From Candidatus Aminicenantes bacterium UBA2199 (GTDB taxonomy: Bacteria; Acidobacteriota; Aminicenantia; UBA2199): 6,279 bases of DNA. Below are positions 1-5,950 of the stretch, in pieces. Under the pieces are notes generated by a model. It worked only from the letters and a program-made list of their open reading frames with translations. It was not told the DNA's origin and ran no database searches. Numbering within the stretch: the first letter of the stretch is position 1; each line of letters begins with the position of its first letter. The stretch covers positions 1 through 6,279 of the forward strand of contig DCVB01000101.1 of NCBI GenBank assembly GCA_002327965.1, given 5' to 3'. A program made the position numbers and the translations under genes.

Positions 1-324
1 GGCCGCAAAGATTCGCTGGGCCACACCGATTACTACATCTCCTTCCGCGCGCCCGACGACACGTGGTCGGAGGCAATGAACATGGGGCCGAAGATCAACA
101 GCGCCAGCAACAACGAATACTCGGCGAGCCTCTCCCCTGACGGCAGATTCCTGTTCTTCATGTCGTCGCGCACCCCGCCCCGGGAGCAATGGCCGGCAAA
201 GCTCAGCTCCGCCTGGCTGCGCCGTCTGGCCGCCGAGCCCGGAATCGACAACACCTCCATCTACTGGGTCGACGCCCGCATCATCGATTCCCTGCGCCCC
301 GGAAAAGCAACCCCAAAACAGTGA
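1..324 (+). CDS. PD40/WD40-like beta-propeller protein, C-terminal fragment (5' end outside window)
   Basis: The reading frame is open from base 1 and stops at TGA 322-324, giving the last 107 residues of a longer protein. Residues 39-56 hold a PD40 (TolB-like) blade with the core 'SLSPDGRFLFFMSSR'. It is preceded by 'YYISFR...TWSEAMNMGPKINS', the usual link between blades in exported PD40 proteins. The end, 'SIYWVDARIIDSLRP', is a tail I associate with this family. PD40 repeats form beta-propellers that usually act as periplasmic or extracellular binding platforms; no catalytic residues are visible here. The fragment resembles the last part of the next gene (YWV tail, SFR strand, DGR-LFF-S blade), so the two are probably paralogous over this region. 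The next gene starts 17 bases downstream, which suggests cotranscription. The full architecture and the substrate cannot be known from this end. The internal ATG at 76 is not a credible start, because the blade begins before it. Confidence 0.85.
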   Translation, partial: GRKDSLGHTDYYISFRAPDDTWSEAMNMGPKINSASNNEYSASLSPDGRFLFFMSSRTPPREQWPAKLSSAWLRRLAAEPGIDNTSIYWVDARIIDSLRPGKATPKQ

Positions 325-330
325 ATCCTG

Positions 331-337
331 AAGGAGG
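331..337 (+). promoter_or_regulatory. Shine-Dalgarno AAGGAGG for the ankyrin-PD40 gene
   Basis: A perfect AAGGAGG lies four bases before ATG 342. It decides the start: the same frame is open back to an ATG at 189, but that one lies deep inside the preceding gene and lacks a signal peptide behind it. TCCT at 326-329 could pair with AGGA at 335-338 and partly mask the site; that pairing is weak. Confidence 0.8.
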
Positions 338-341
338 ACCA

Positions 342-2150
342 ATGAAAAAAGCGGCTTTATTACTTGTGGCATGCCTGGCATTCATATCCCCCGGCTGGGC
401 CGGGGATATTTTTGAGCTGCTGCGCGCAAAGGAGATCGATGCGGTCAAGGCTCTTGTGGCGAAAGCACCGGGCCTGCTTGCGTCACGGGACAAGGACGGC
501 CGGACGCCGATTCATTACGCCGCCCTGGGAGGCAGCGCGGAGCTCATCGACTGGTTCATCGGCAAGGGCGCCCGGACCGACCTGAAGGACGCCCGGCAAA
601 AAACCCCGCTCCACCTAGCGGCAATGGCCGACAACAGGGAAGTCGCTGCCGCCCTGCTCAAGAGGGGAGCGGTCGTGGAGACTCGGGACGACCTCCAGCG
701 CACAGCTCTGATCCTCTGCGCCCGCGAGGGCGGGCAGGCGGCGACGGGCCGTGTCCTGATCGCAGCCGGGGCCGATGTCAACGCCAGGGACAGGTTCGGA
801 TCCGATGCCCTCGAGCTTGCCGCCTGGCGCGGCAAGTCCGATTTTGTCGACCTGTTGCTCGAAAATGGCGCCACGCTGCCGGAAGGGGGCGAAAAATGGC
901 GCGAACTGATCGAATTGGCCGTATCCCGGGGTCTGGAGACGCTTTTCCGGCGCCTGGCCGGGCAGGCAGCCGACCTGAAGGCCTCCGGCGGCGAGAGTTT
1001 TCTCCATGCCGCGGCTGCGGGAGGAGCGGCCGGGATCGTCGGCCTTCTTCTGGATAAGGGGTTCGATCCCGCAAAGGCCGATCGCTTCGGCTGGACTCCC
1101 CTCCACTACGCCGCCCGCGACGGCCGCAGCGAAGCCGCCCGCCTGCTCATCGGCAAAGGCGCGCCGCTGAATGCGCGCACGATCATGGGCCAGTCGCCCT
1201 GGGACGTTGCCAGGGAACGGCGCATGGATGACGTGGCGGCGCTGCTGGCTGACCGGGGAGCGGAAACATCGGGAACGCGCTTCCCGGTGCTCGCAGGCGA
1301 CTACCTCGGCCAGAAGCCTCCTGCAGGCAAGGCCGAGCTGTTCGCCCCGGGCATCATCGCCTCGGTCTGGGGCCTGCACAGCACGGTCGTCTTCTCTCCG
1401 GACGGCAACGAGGCCTATTGGTCGCCGATGATCACTTATCCGGGGGAGGCCTACTCCCGGGGCGGCCTGCTGACGATGAAGCGGGTGAACGGCCGCTGGA
1501 CCGCCCCGGATTGGGCCCCATTCTCCGGACCCGATCATGACGACGACGTTCCCTTCTTTGCGCAGGACGGAAAAACGGTCTATTTCCTTTCCCGCCGCCC
1601 CTTCCCCAACGAGAAGCAGAACCGCAGCGAGAGGATCTGGCTGGCCGAGCGGACGGCCGGCGGCTGGTCGGAGCCACGACCGCTCGACGCCATGGTCAAC
1701 GAGCACAACATGCACTGGCAGTTCTCCCTGGACAAGGACAGGAACCTCTACTTCGCCGGGCAGGCAGCCGACAGTCTGGGCATGGGCGACATCTACCTGG
1801 CGCGCTTCAACGACGGGAAATACGAAAAACCGGCCAACCTGGGCGCCCCCGTCAATACGGCCGGCACGGAGACCTCCCCCTTCATCGCCCCCGACGGCAG
1901 CTACCTGATCTATTCCAGCCAGTACGACCTCTGGGTCAGCTTCCGTGACGGGAAGGGCGGGTGGCTCGAGCCGGTCAAGCTCGGCCCCGAGGTCAACAGC
2001 CCCTCGATCGAACTCTGCCCCATGGTCACTGCCGACGGCCGGCACCTCTTCTTCCTGAGCCAGCGCGACGGCGAGAGCCACCCCTACTGGGTGAGCTCCG
2101 AAGCCGTGCACGGACTGTGCCCGAAGAAATCCCCAATCGACAAGGAGTAA
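342..2150 (+). CDS. Exported ankyrin-repeat protein with C-terminal PD40 beta-propeller
   Basis: This encodes 602 residues. Residues 1-20 form a Sec signal peptide (MKK, a hydrophobic stretch, likely cleavage at GWA|GD). Residues about 22-310 are ankyrin repeats. The clearest are 52-81 (DGRTPIHYAALGG), 86-115 (KTPLHLAAMADN), 119-149, 151-178, 217-246 (FLHAAAAGG) and 248-280 (FGWTPLHYAARDG); 185-212 is a degenerate repeat. Residues about 340-590 hold five PD40 blades with cores at 347-360 (FSPDGNEAYW), 401-418, 457-472, 511-526 and 558-575. Both halves are known protein-binding or scaffold folds, and no catalytic site is evident. The product is predicted to be periplasmic or extracellular. The propeller tail resembles the end of the preceding gene, so the protein may have arisen by fusing an ankyrin array to a duplicated propeller. 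The next gene begins four bases after the stop. Its binding partner is unknown. Confidence 0.9.
   Translation: MKKAALLLVACLAFISPGWAGDIFELLRAKEIDAVKALVAKAPGLLASRDKDGRTPIHYAALGGSAELIDWFIGKGARTDLKDARQKTPLHLAAMADNREVAAALLKRGAVVETRDDLQRTALILCAREGGQAATGRVLIAAGADVNARDRFGSDALELAAWRGKSDFVDLLLENGATLPEGGEKWRELIELAVSRGLETLFRRLAGQAADLKASGGESFLHAAAAGGAAGIVGLLLDKGFDPAKADRFGWTPLHYAARDGRSEAARLLIGKGAPLNARTIMGQSPWDVARERRMDDVAALLADRGAETSGTRFPVLAGDYLGQKPPAGKAELFAPGIIASVWGLHSTVVFSPDGNEAYWSPMITYPGEAYSRGGLLTMKRVNGRWTAPDWAPFSGPDHDDDVPFFAQDGKTVYFLSRRPFPNEKQNRSERIWLAERTAGGWSEPRPLDAMVNEHNMHWQFSLDKDRNLYFAGQAADSLGMGDIYLARFNDGKYEKPANLGAPVNTAGTETSPFIAPDGSYLIYSSQYDLWVSFRDGKGGWLEPVKLGPEVNSPSIELCPMVTADGRHLFFLSQRDGESHPYWVSSEAVHGLCPKKSPIDKE
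2142..2147 (+). promoter_or_regulatory. Shine-Dalgarno AAGGAG overlapping the end of the upstream gene
   Basis: AAGGAG sits in the last sense codons of the ankyrin-PD40 gene, just before its TAA (2148-2150), and seven bases before ATG 2155. Ribosomes finishing the upstream gene would be placed directly at the next start, which points to translational coupling and one shared mRNA. Confidence 0.75.
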
Positions 2151-2154
2151 GGAA

Positions 2155-3996
2155 ATGCGCCAAGCGATCGGAATCCTGTGTTCCCTTCTTGCGACAACGT
2201 TATTTATTTCCGCCCAGAAAACGGCGGCGGAATTCACGCCGGAACGCTGGGACCTGGGCCGGGCCAAAGTCGAGGTGCATCTCGGCCGGCAGGCACTGGC
2301 CGGCACCGCGTTCCTGAAGGACGTCGTGCTCAAGAACGGCGTCATTGAGGTAGACATCGCCACCACAAGCAGGACCCGCTCCTACCCCGGGGTACTGTTT
2401 CGGGTGAAGGACGCCGGCAATTACGAGCGCTTCTATGTCCGGCCGCACCGCTCCCCCTTTTATGACGACGTTCTGCAATATGGGCCGACCTTCAACGGCG
2501 TGGACAGCTGGCAATTGTACAACGGCCCGGGGCTCAGCGCCGGCATGGAGGTCCTGTCCGACCGCTGGAACCGCCTGAAGATCGTGGTGGCCGGCACCCA
2601 GGCGCAGGTCTTCTGGAACGACGCTCCCGAGCCCGTGCTGGTCGTTGACGAGCTGGCCCGCGGCGAGAGCGCCGGGAGCATCGGCCTGGTCGGTCCCATG
2701 GACGGCACGGCTTTCTTCTCCGACCTGCGCTATGAGGCGATCGACGGCCTGCTGCTTCCTCCGCCGGCGCCGCGCGAGGCGCTGTGCGGAGTGATCCCCT
2801 CCTGGGAACTTTCCGCGCCGTTCACCGCGCTGGGAATTGATTTCACGGAATACCCCGACGCCGCCGTCGCGGCCGCCGCCTGGAAGCCGGTCACGGCCGA
2901 CCGCCGCGGCCTGGTCGATGTTTCCCGCCACTTCCCGCGGGTATCCAGGGCCGGGGACTGCGTCCTGGCCAGGACGACGCTGTCTGCGGAGAGCGATTCC
3001 ACGCTGCGTCTGAGCTTCGGCTACAGCGACATCATCACCGTCTTCCTGAACGGCCGCCCCCTCTACTCCGGCAACGCGATCTACCAGTCGCGCGACCGCT
3101 CGTTCCTGGGCATCGTAGGCTTCCAGGATGAGCTGTACCTGCCGCTGAAAAAAGGCGACAACGAGCTGCTGCTGCTGGTCGGCGAGACCATGGGCGGCTG
3201 GGGCTTCTGCTTCCGCCGCGGCGACGAAGTGTTCACCCATCCCTCGCTGAAAAAGGAGTGGAGCATAAAGAGCGGCCTGGCCCTGCCCGAGGCCGTGACC
3301 TTCGACCCGGTCAATAACGCCTGCTATGTCTCCAACTACTTCAATGAGGGACAGGAGTTCATTTCCAAGGTTTCCCCCGGAGGCGAGGTCATCGAGCGCG
3401 AATGGATCAAGGGCTTGCGCATGCCCACCGGCATGTGCCTCAAGGGCAACACGCTGTATGCGGTCGACCGCTCCGGATTGAATGTCATCGACATCAAGAA
3501 GAGAGAGATCAGGGAAAAAATTCCCCTGCCCGGCGTGCGCATGGCCAACGACGTGGCCATGGATCGCTCGGGCAACCTGTACATTTCCGACACCCCCGCC
3601 GGGATCGTCTACCGCTATTCCCGGGGCAAGCTGGAGCCATGGCTGGAGAACCTGAGCCGGCCGAACGCCCTGCTATGCGAGAGGAACCGATTATTGGTCG
3701 GCCAGAACGAGAAGCTCATCGCCGTGGACCTGAAAAGCAGGACGGTGCAGGTGCTGGCCCGCTTCGAACTGGGGTCCAATATCGATGGCCTGGAGGCCGA
3801 CGGCAGCGGCGGCTACCTGGCCGGCGACCACAACGGCAAGCTCTTCCGCATCTCGAACCAGGGAGAACGGACCCTGCTGCTCGACACCTCCACCCCGGGA
3901 GAGAAGATCGCCGACTTCGCCTTCATCCCTAAATTGAAATTGCTCCTCATCCCCACCTTCGACACCAACTCCCTCAGTGCGTACTCGCTGAAATAA
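2155..3996 (+). CDS. Exported LamG-like / beta-sandwich / SMP-30-like propeller protein
   Basis: This encodes 613 residues. Residues 1-25 look like a signal peptide (hydrophobic IGILCSLLATTLFISA, cleavage near SAQ or TAA|EF). Residues about 28-195 resemble the concanavalin A-like (LamG/DUF1080-type) fold, with 'GVLFRVKDAGNYERFYVRPH', 'WNRLKIVVAGTQAQVFWN' and 'GSIGLVG...AFFSDLRYE'. Residues about 210-355 look like a galactose-binding-type jelly roll (TLRLSFGYSDIITVFLNGRPLY, then LKKGDNELLLLVGE), similar to accessory domains of glycosidases. Residues about 370-613 form an SMP-30/gluconolactonase/NHL-like propeller. E379, N465, N504 and D544 fall in contexts like those of the SMP-30 metal ligands (LPEAVTFDP, MANDVAMD, RPNALL, NIDGLEADG). 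SMP-30 enzymes hydrolyse sugar lactones, but the propeller could instead only bind ligand. It lies between an ankyrin-PD40 gene and an MBL hydrolase gene. The domain calls are by eye; the middle domain is the least certain. Confidence 0.85.
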   Translation: MRQAIGILCSLLATTLFISAQKTAAEFTPERWDLGRAKVEVHLGRQALAGTAFLKDVVLKNGVIEVDIATTSRTRSYPGVLFRVKDAGNYERFYVRPHRSPFYDDVLQYGPTFNGVDSWQLYNGPGLSAGMEVLSDRWNRLKIVVAGTQAQVFWNDAPEPVLVVDELARGESAGSIGLVGPMDGTAFFSDLRYEAIDGLLLPPPAPREALCGVIPSWELSAPFTALGIDFTEYPDAAVAAAAWKPVTADRRGLVDVSRHFPRVSRAGDCVLARTTLSAESDSTLRLSFGYSDIITVFLNGRPLYSGNAIYQSRDRSFLGIVGFQDELYLPLKKGDNELLLLVGETMGGWGFCFRRGDEVFTHPSLKKEWSIKSGLALPEAVTFDPVNNACYVSNYFNEGQEFISKVSPGGEVIEREWIKGLRMPTGMCLKGNTLYAVDRSGLNVIDIKKREIREKIPLPGVRMANDVAMDRSGNLYISDTPAGIVYRYSRGKLEPWLENLSRPNALLCERNRLLVGQNEKLIAVDLKSRTVQVLARFELGSNIDGLEADGSGGYLAGDHNGKLFRISNQGERTLLLDTSTPGEKIADFAFIPKLKLLLIPTFDTNSLSAYSLK

Positions 3997-4027
3997 AAGG
4001 CGGGAACATGAATGATCGATCAAAACC

Positions 4028-4034
4028 AAGGAGG
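4028..4034 (+). promoter_or_regulatory. Shine-Dalgarno AAGGAGG setting the MBL-hydrolase start
   Basis: AAGGAGG ends six bases before ATG 4041. The frame also has an ATG at 4008, but that would add a basic 11-residue leader ahead of an otherwise normal signal peptide and has only a weak upstream purine stretch. ATG 4041 is therefore preferred. Confidence 0.8.
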
Positions 4035-4040
4035 AAATAC

Positions 4041-5477
4041 ATGAACAAAAAATCTTTTTTTCTCACCATGCTTCTGGCGGCCTTATTGGTCCTGCCCTGC
4101 GCGGCCGAGTCACTGGAGGGCCTGCCGTTGCACGTGAAGATGATTGCCCCCGGCGTCGTTCGCGTCTGGGTCGGTGATTACGTCTCGTCGACCGCTGTTT
4201 CGGCCATCACCACCAAAAAAGGGATCGTGGTGATCGACAGCACGGACATCCCGAAGCTGGACGAGGCCTTCCGCAAGGTGATCGCCCGGGAGCTCGGGCG
4301 CAGCGATTTCAAGTACCTGATCAACACCCACGGCCACGGCGACCACACCAACGGCAACGGCGTCTATGCCGATTGCCAGATTATCGCCCACGAGACCGTC
4401 CCCGACATGATGCGGGAGAACTTCAGCAATCACCCGCAGGCGATGGGCTGGGTCAAGGAGAACACCCAGCGGCAGAAGGACCTGATCGCCGCCGGCAAAC
4501 TGGACGCAAAGCAGAAGGCCGCCGCGGAAGAGCAATTGATCATCACCACCCTGAAAGCCGAATTCCTTGACTCCTCGCCCAAGCCGGCCTTTCCCAACAA
4601 GACCTTCAGGGACAAGCTGGTCCTGGATTGCGGCGACGTCACCTTCGAGCTGTACCAGGCCGGCGGCACCCACACCCGCAGCGACATCTTCATCCTGGCG
4701 CCGCAGAAGGGCATCCTGTTCACCGGCGACATGATGGCCGACAAGTGGCTGAGCGACACGCCGGGCTGCCTGGCCACCTTCGCCCTGCGCACCGGCCAGG
4801 TCGAGGACTTCCCCGTGCTGATGAAGAACTGGCAGGCCATGCTCGAGCGCAATGACGAGATCAAGCACTACATCCCCGGACACTGGAACGGCGAGCTCTC
4901 CCACGAGGGATTCAAGGCCCGGTTCGAATACGCCAAGGCGCTGCTGGCCGACGTCGCGGCCATGGCCAAGTCGGGCGGCGACTTCAACCAGTTCGTCGCC
5001 GGCTACGCCCTGAAGGACAAGTTCCCCCAGCTGGTCGGCAGCCCGGGCATCGACGCCCGCGGCCACCTCATGTCCCTGCAGCACCTGTATCAGACCTTTT
5101 CCGGCAAGCTCTCGCTGAGCGGCGCCCTGCAGGGCCTGTTCAACAGCGGGGATTTTTCGGCGAAATTCGCCGAGCTGAGGGCCGACCTGCGCCAGCACAA
5201 GGAGAAGTACTTCTACACGGCCCCCGACCTGACCGGCCTGGGCTACTTCCTGCTGCAGCAAATGAAGAAGGTCGATGACGCCATCGCCATGTTCGAGCTG
5301 TACGCGGAGCTCTATCCCGGGGACTGGAACGCCTACGACAGCCTGGCCGAGGGGTATTACACCAAGGGCGACAAGCAGAAGGCGCTGGAACTGTATCGCA
5401 AATCGCTGGAGATGAACCCGGGCAACGACAACGGCAAGAGGTTCATCGAGCGCATTGAGAACGAGCTGAAAAAGTAG
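4041..5477 (+). CDS. Exported metallo-beta-lactamase-fold hydrolase with C-terminal TPR tail
   Basis: This encodes 478 residues. Residues 1-22 form a signal peptide (MNKKSFFLTMLLAALLVLP, cleavage near CAA|ES); the Cys lacks a good lipobox because Pro precedes it. The MBL fold covers about 25-300. The full two-metal ligand set is visible: H97, H99, D101 and H102 (THGHGDHTNG), H211 (GGTHTRSD), D230 (LFTGD) and H281 (YIPGHWNG). The gap from H102 to H211 is long and holds a charged helical stretch at about 120-175, probably a lid over the active site. Residues about 395-465 are two TPR units (GYFLLQQMKKVDDAIAMF, then AYDSLAEGYYTKGDKQKALE), a tail also known on secreted serine hydrolases. The fold hydrolyses lactones, beta-lactams, thioesters or sulfate esters in different families, so the substrate is unknown. 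It lies 44 bases after the SMP-30-like gene and may be cotranscribed with it. There is no sign of inactivation. Confidence 0.92.
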   Translation: MNKKSFFLTMLLAALLVLPCAAESLEGLPLHVKMIAPGVVRVWVGDYVSSTAVSAITTKKGIVVIDSTDIPKLDEAFRKVIARELGRSDFKYLINTHGHGDHTNGNGVYADCQIIAHETVPDMMRENFSNHPQAMGWVKENTQRQKDLIAAGKLDAKQKAAAEEQLIITTLKAEFLDSSPKPAFPNKTFRDKLVLDCGDVTFELYQAGGTHTRSDIFILAPQKGILFTGDMMADKWLSDTPGCLATFALRTGQVEDFPVLMKNWQAMLERNDEIKHYIPGHWNGELSHEGFKARFEYAKALLADVAAMAKSGGDFNQFVAGYALKDKFPQLVGSPGIDARGHLMSLQHLYQTFSGKLSLSGALQGLFNSGDFSAKFAELRADLRQHKEKYFYTAPDLTGLGYFLLQQMKKVDDAIAMFELYAELYPGDWNAYDSLAEGYYTKGDKQKALELYRKSLEMNPGNDNGKRFIERIENELKK

Positions 5478-5520
5478 ATGAGCCCGCGCAGCGGACGCCG
5501 GCACCATCGACAGCAAATAA

Positions 5521-5535
5521 TCCGGTGAATCCGGA
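5521..5535 (+). repeat. Small inverted repeat beside the CMD-gene ribosome site
   Basis: TCCGG, TGAAT, CCGGA can form a five-base-pair stem with a five-base loop, ending directly before AAGGAG 5536-5541. The same bases read as a direct repeat of AATCCGG (5519-5525 and 5528-5534). There is no following T run, so it is not an intrinsic terminator. It might modulate translation or be chance. Confidence 0.35.
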
Positions 5536-5541
5536 AAGGAG
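5536..5541 (+). promoter_or_regulatory. Shine-Dalgarno AAGGAG setting the CMD-gene start
   Basis: AAGGAG lies seven bases before ATG 5549. The same frame also contains a GTG at 5525, but that lies upstream of the ribosome site, so ATG 5549 is chosen. The 71-base gap from the previous stop (5478-5548) holds no ORF and no terminator that I can support; a promoter there is possible but not recognisable. Confidence 0.75.
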
Positions 5542-5548
5542 CCACCCC

Positions 5549-5923
5549 ATGGACAAGATCAATCAACTGATACGGCAACGCAAGTGGGCCAACGGCAAGC
5601 TGCTCATGAAGTACAATTCCCAGGTGTTCAAGGCCATCAGCGAGCTGGAGAAAGTCACGTTCCGCGACGGCGCCCTGCCCAAGAGGGTCAAGGAGTTGAT
5701 CGCCGTCGGCATCAGCGTGGTCAACAACTGCGAGTCGTGCATGCAGTGGCACATCGGCGAGGCCGTCAAGGACGGCGCCAGCGAGAGGGAGATCCTCGAG
5801 GCGGTGGAAGTGGCGTTCGAGATGGGCATCGGGCCGGCGGTGGTCAACGGCCGCTTCGCCCTGGAGGTCATGGATGGGCTTTTCAAGAATGCTCCCAAAC
5901 TCAGACAAGATAAGCGCCGATAG
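5549..5923 (+). CDS. Carboxymuconolactone decarboxylase (CMD)/AhpD-like protein
   Basis: This encodes 124 residues with no signal peptide or membrane segment, so it is predicted to be cytoplasmic. It is a single CMD domain. The core is 'KELIAVGISVVNNCESCMQWHIGEAVKDGAS', with C61, C64 and H68 forming the CxxCxxxH motif. E49 lies 12 residues before the first Cys, the spacing of the Glu in the proton relay of mycobacterial AhpD. The following helix, 'EREILEAVEVAFEMGIGPAVV', is also typical. AhpD-like members are disulfide-linked alkylhydroperoxidase partners; true decarboxylases act on gamma-carboxymuconolactone and lack the paired Cys. The paired Cys here favours a thiol-redox role over decarboxylation. 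The length is normal for the short CMD group. It lies between an exported MBL hydrolase and an exported DJ-1-like protein. Its redox partner and substrate are unknown. Confidence 0.92.
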   Translation: MDKINQLIRQRKWANGKLLMKYNSQVFKAISELEKVTFRDGALPKRVKELIAVGISVVNNCESCMQWHIGEAVKDGASEREILEAVEVAFEMGIGPAVVNGRFALEVMDGLFKNAPKLRQDKRR

Positions 5924-5941
5924 ATTTTGCACCCATCCTCC

Positions 5942-5946
5942 GGAGG
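5942..5946 (+). promoter_or_regulatory. Shine-Dalgarno GGAGG inside a 10-base palindrome
   Basis: GGAGG lies four bases before ATG 5951 and forms the right half of the perfect palindrome CCTCCGGAGG (5937-5946). With no loop it cannot fold fully on itself; only a three-base-pair stem around CCGG is possible. It supports the ATG 5951 start. Confidence 0.6.
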
Positions 5947-5950
5947 TCGC

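Noticed and set aside
189..341. Upstream in-frame ATG as start of the ankyrin-PD40 gene
   Set aside because: It overlaps the preceding gene and would bury the signal peptide. ATG 342 has a perfect ribosome site.
615..2366. Long minus-strand ORF of 583 codons
   Set aside because: It lies opposite the ankyrin-PD40 gene, has no recognisable domain, no signal and no good ribosome site. Long antisense frames are expected in GC-rich coding DNA.
2200..3240. Minus-strand ORF of 346 codons opposite the SMP-30-like gene
   Set aside because: It has no domain or start signal, and its composition is typical of an antisense shadow.
4008..4040. Upstream ATG as start of the MBL gene
   Set aside because: It adds a basic leader before the signal peptide and lacks a strong ribosome site, while ATG 4041 has AAGGAGG at six bases.
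4047..4061. A run followed by a T run resembling a terminator
   Set aside because: It encodes the Lys-Ser-Phe start of the signal peptide, just after the start codon, and has no GC-rich stem.
4110..5516. Long minus-strand ORF of 468 codons opposite the MBL gene
   Set aside because: The translation is low-complexity Val/Ala/Gly/Leu-rich with no known motif, while the + strand holds an intact metal-ligand set.
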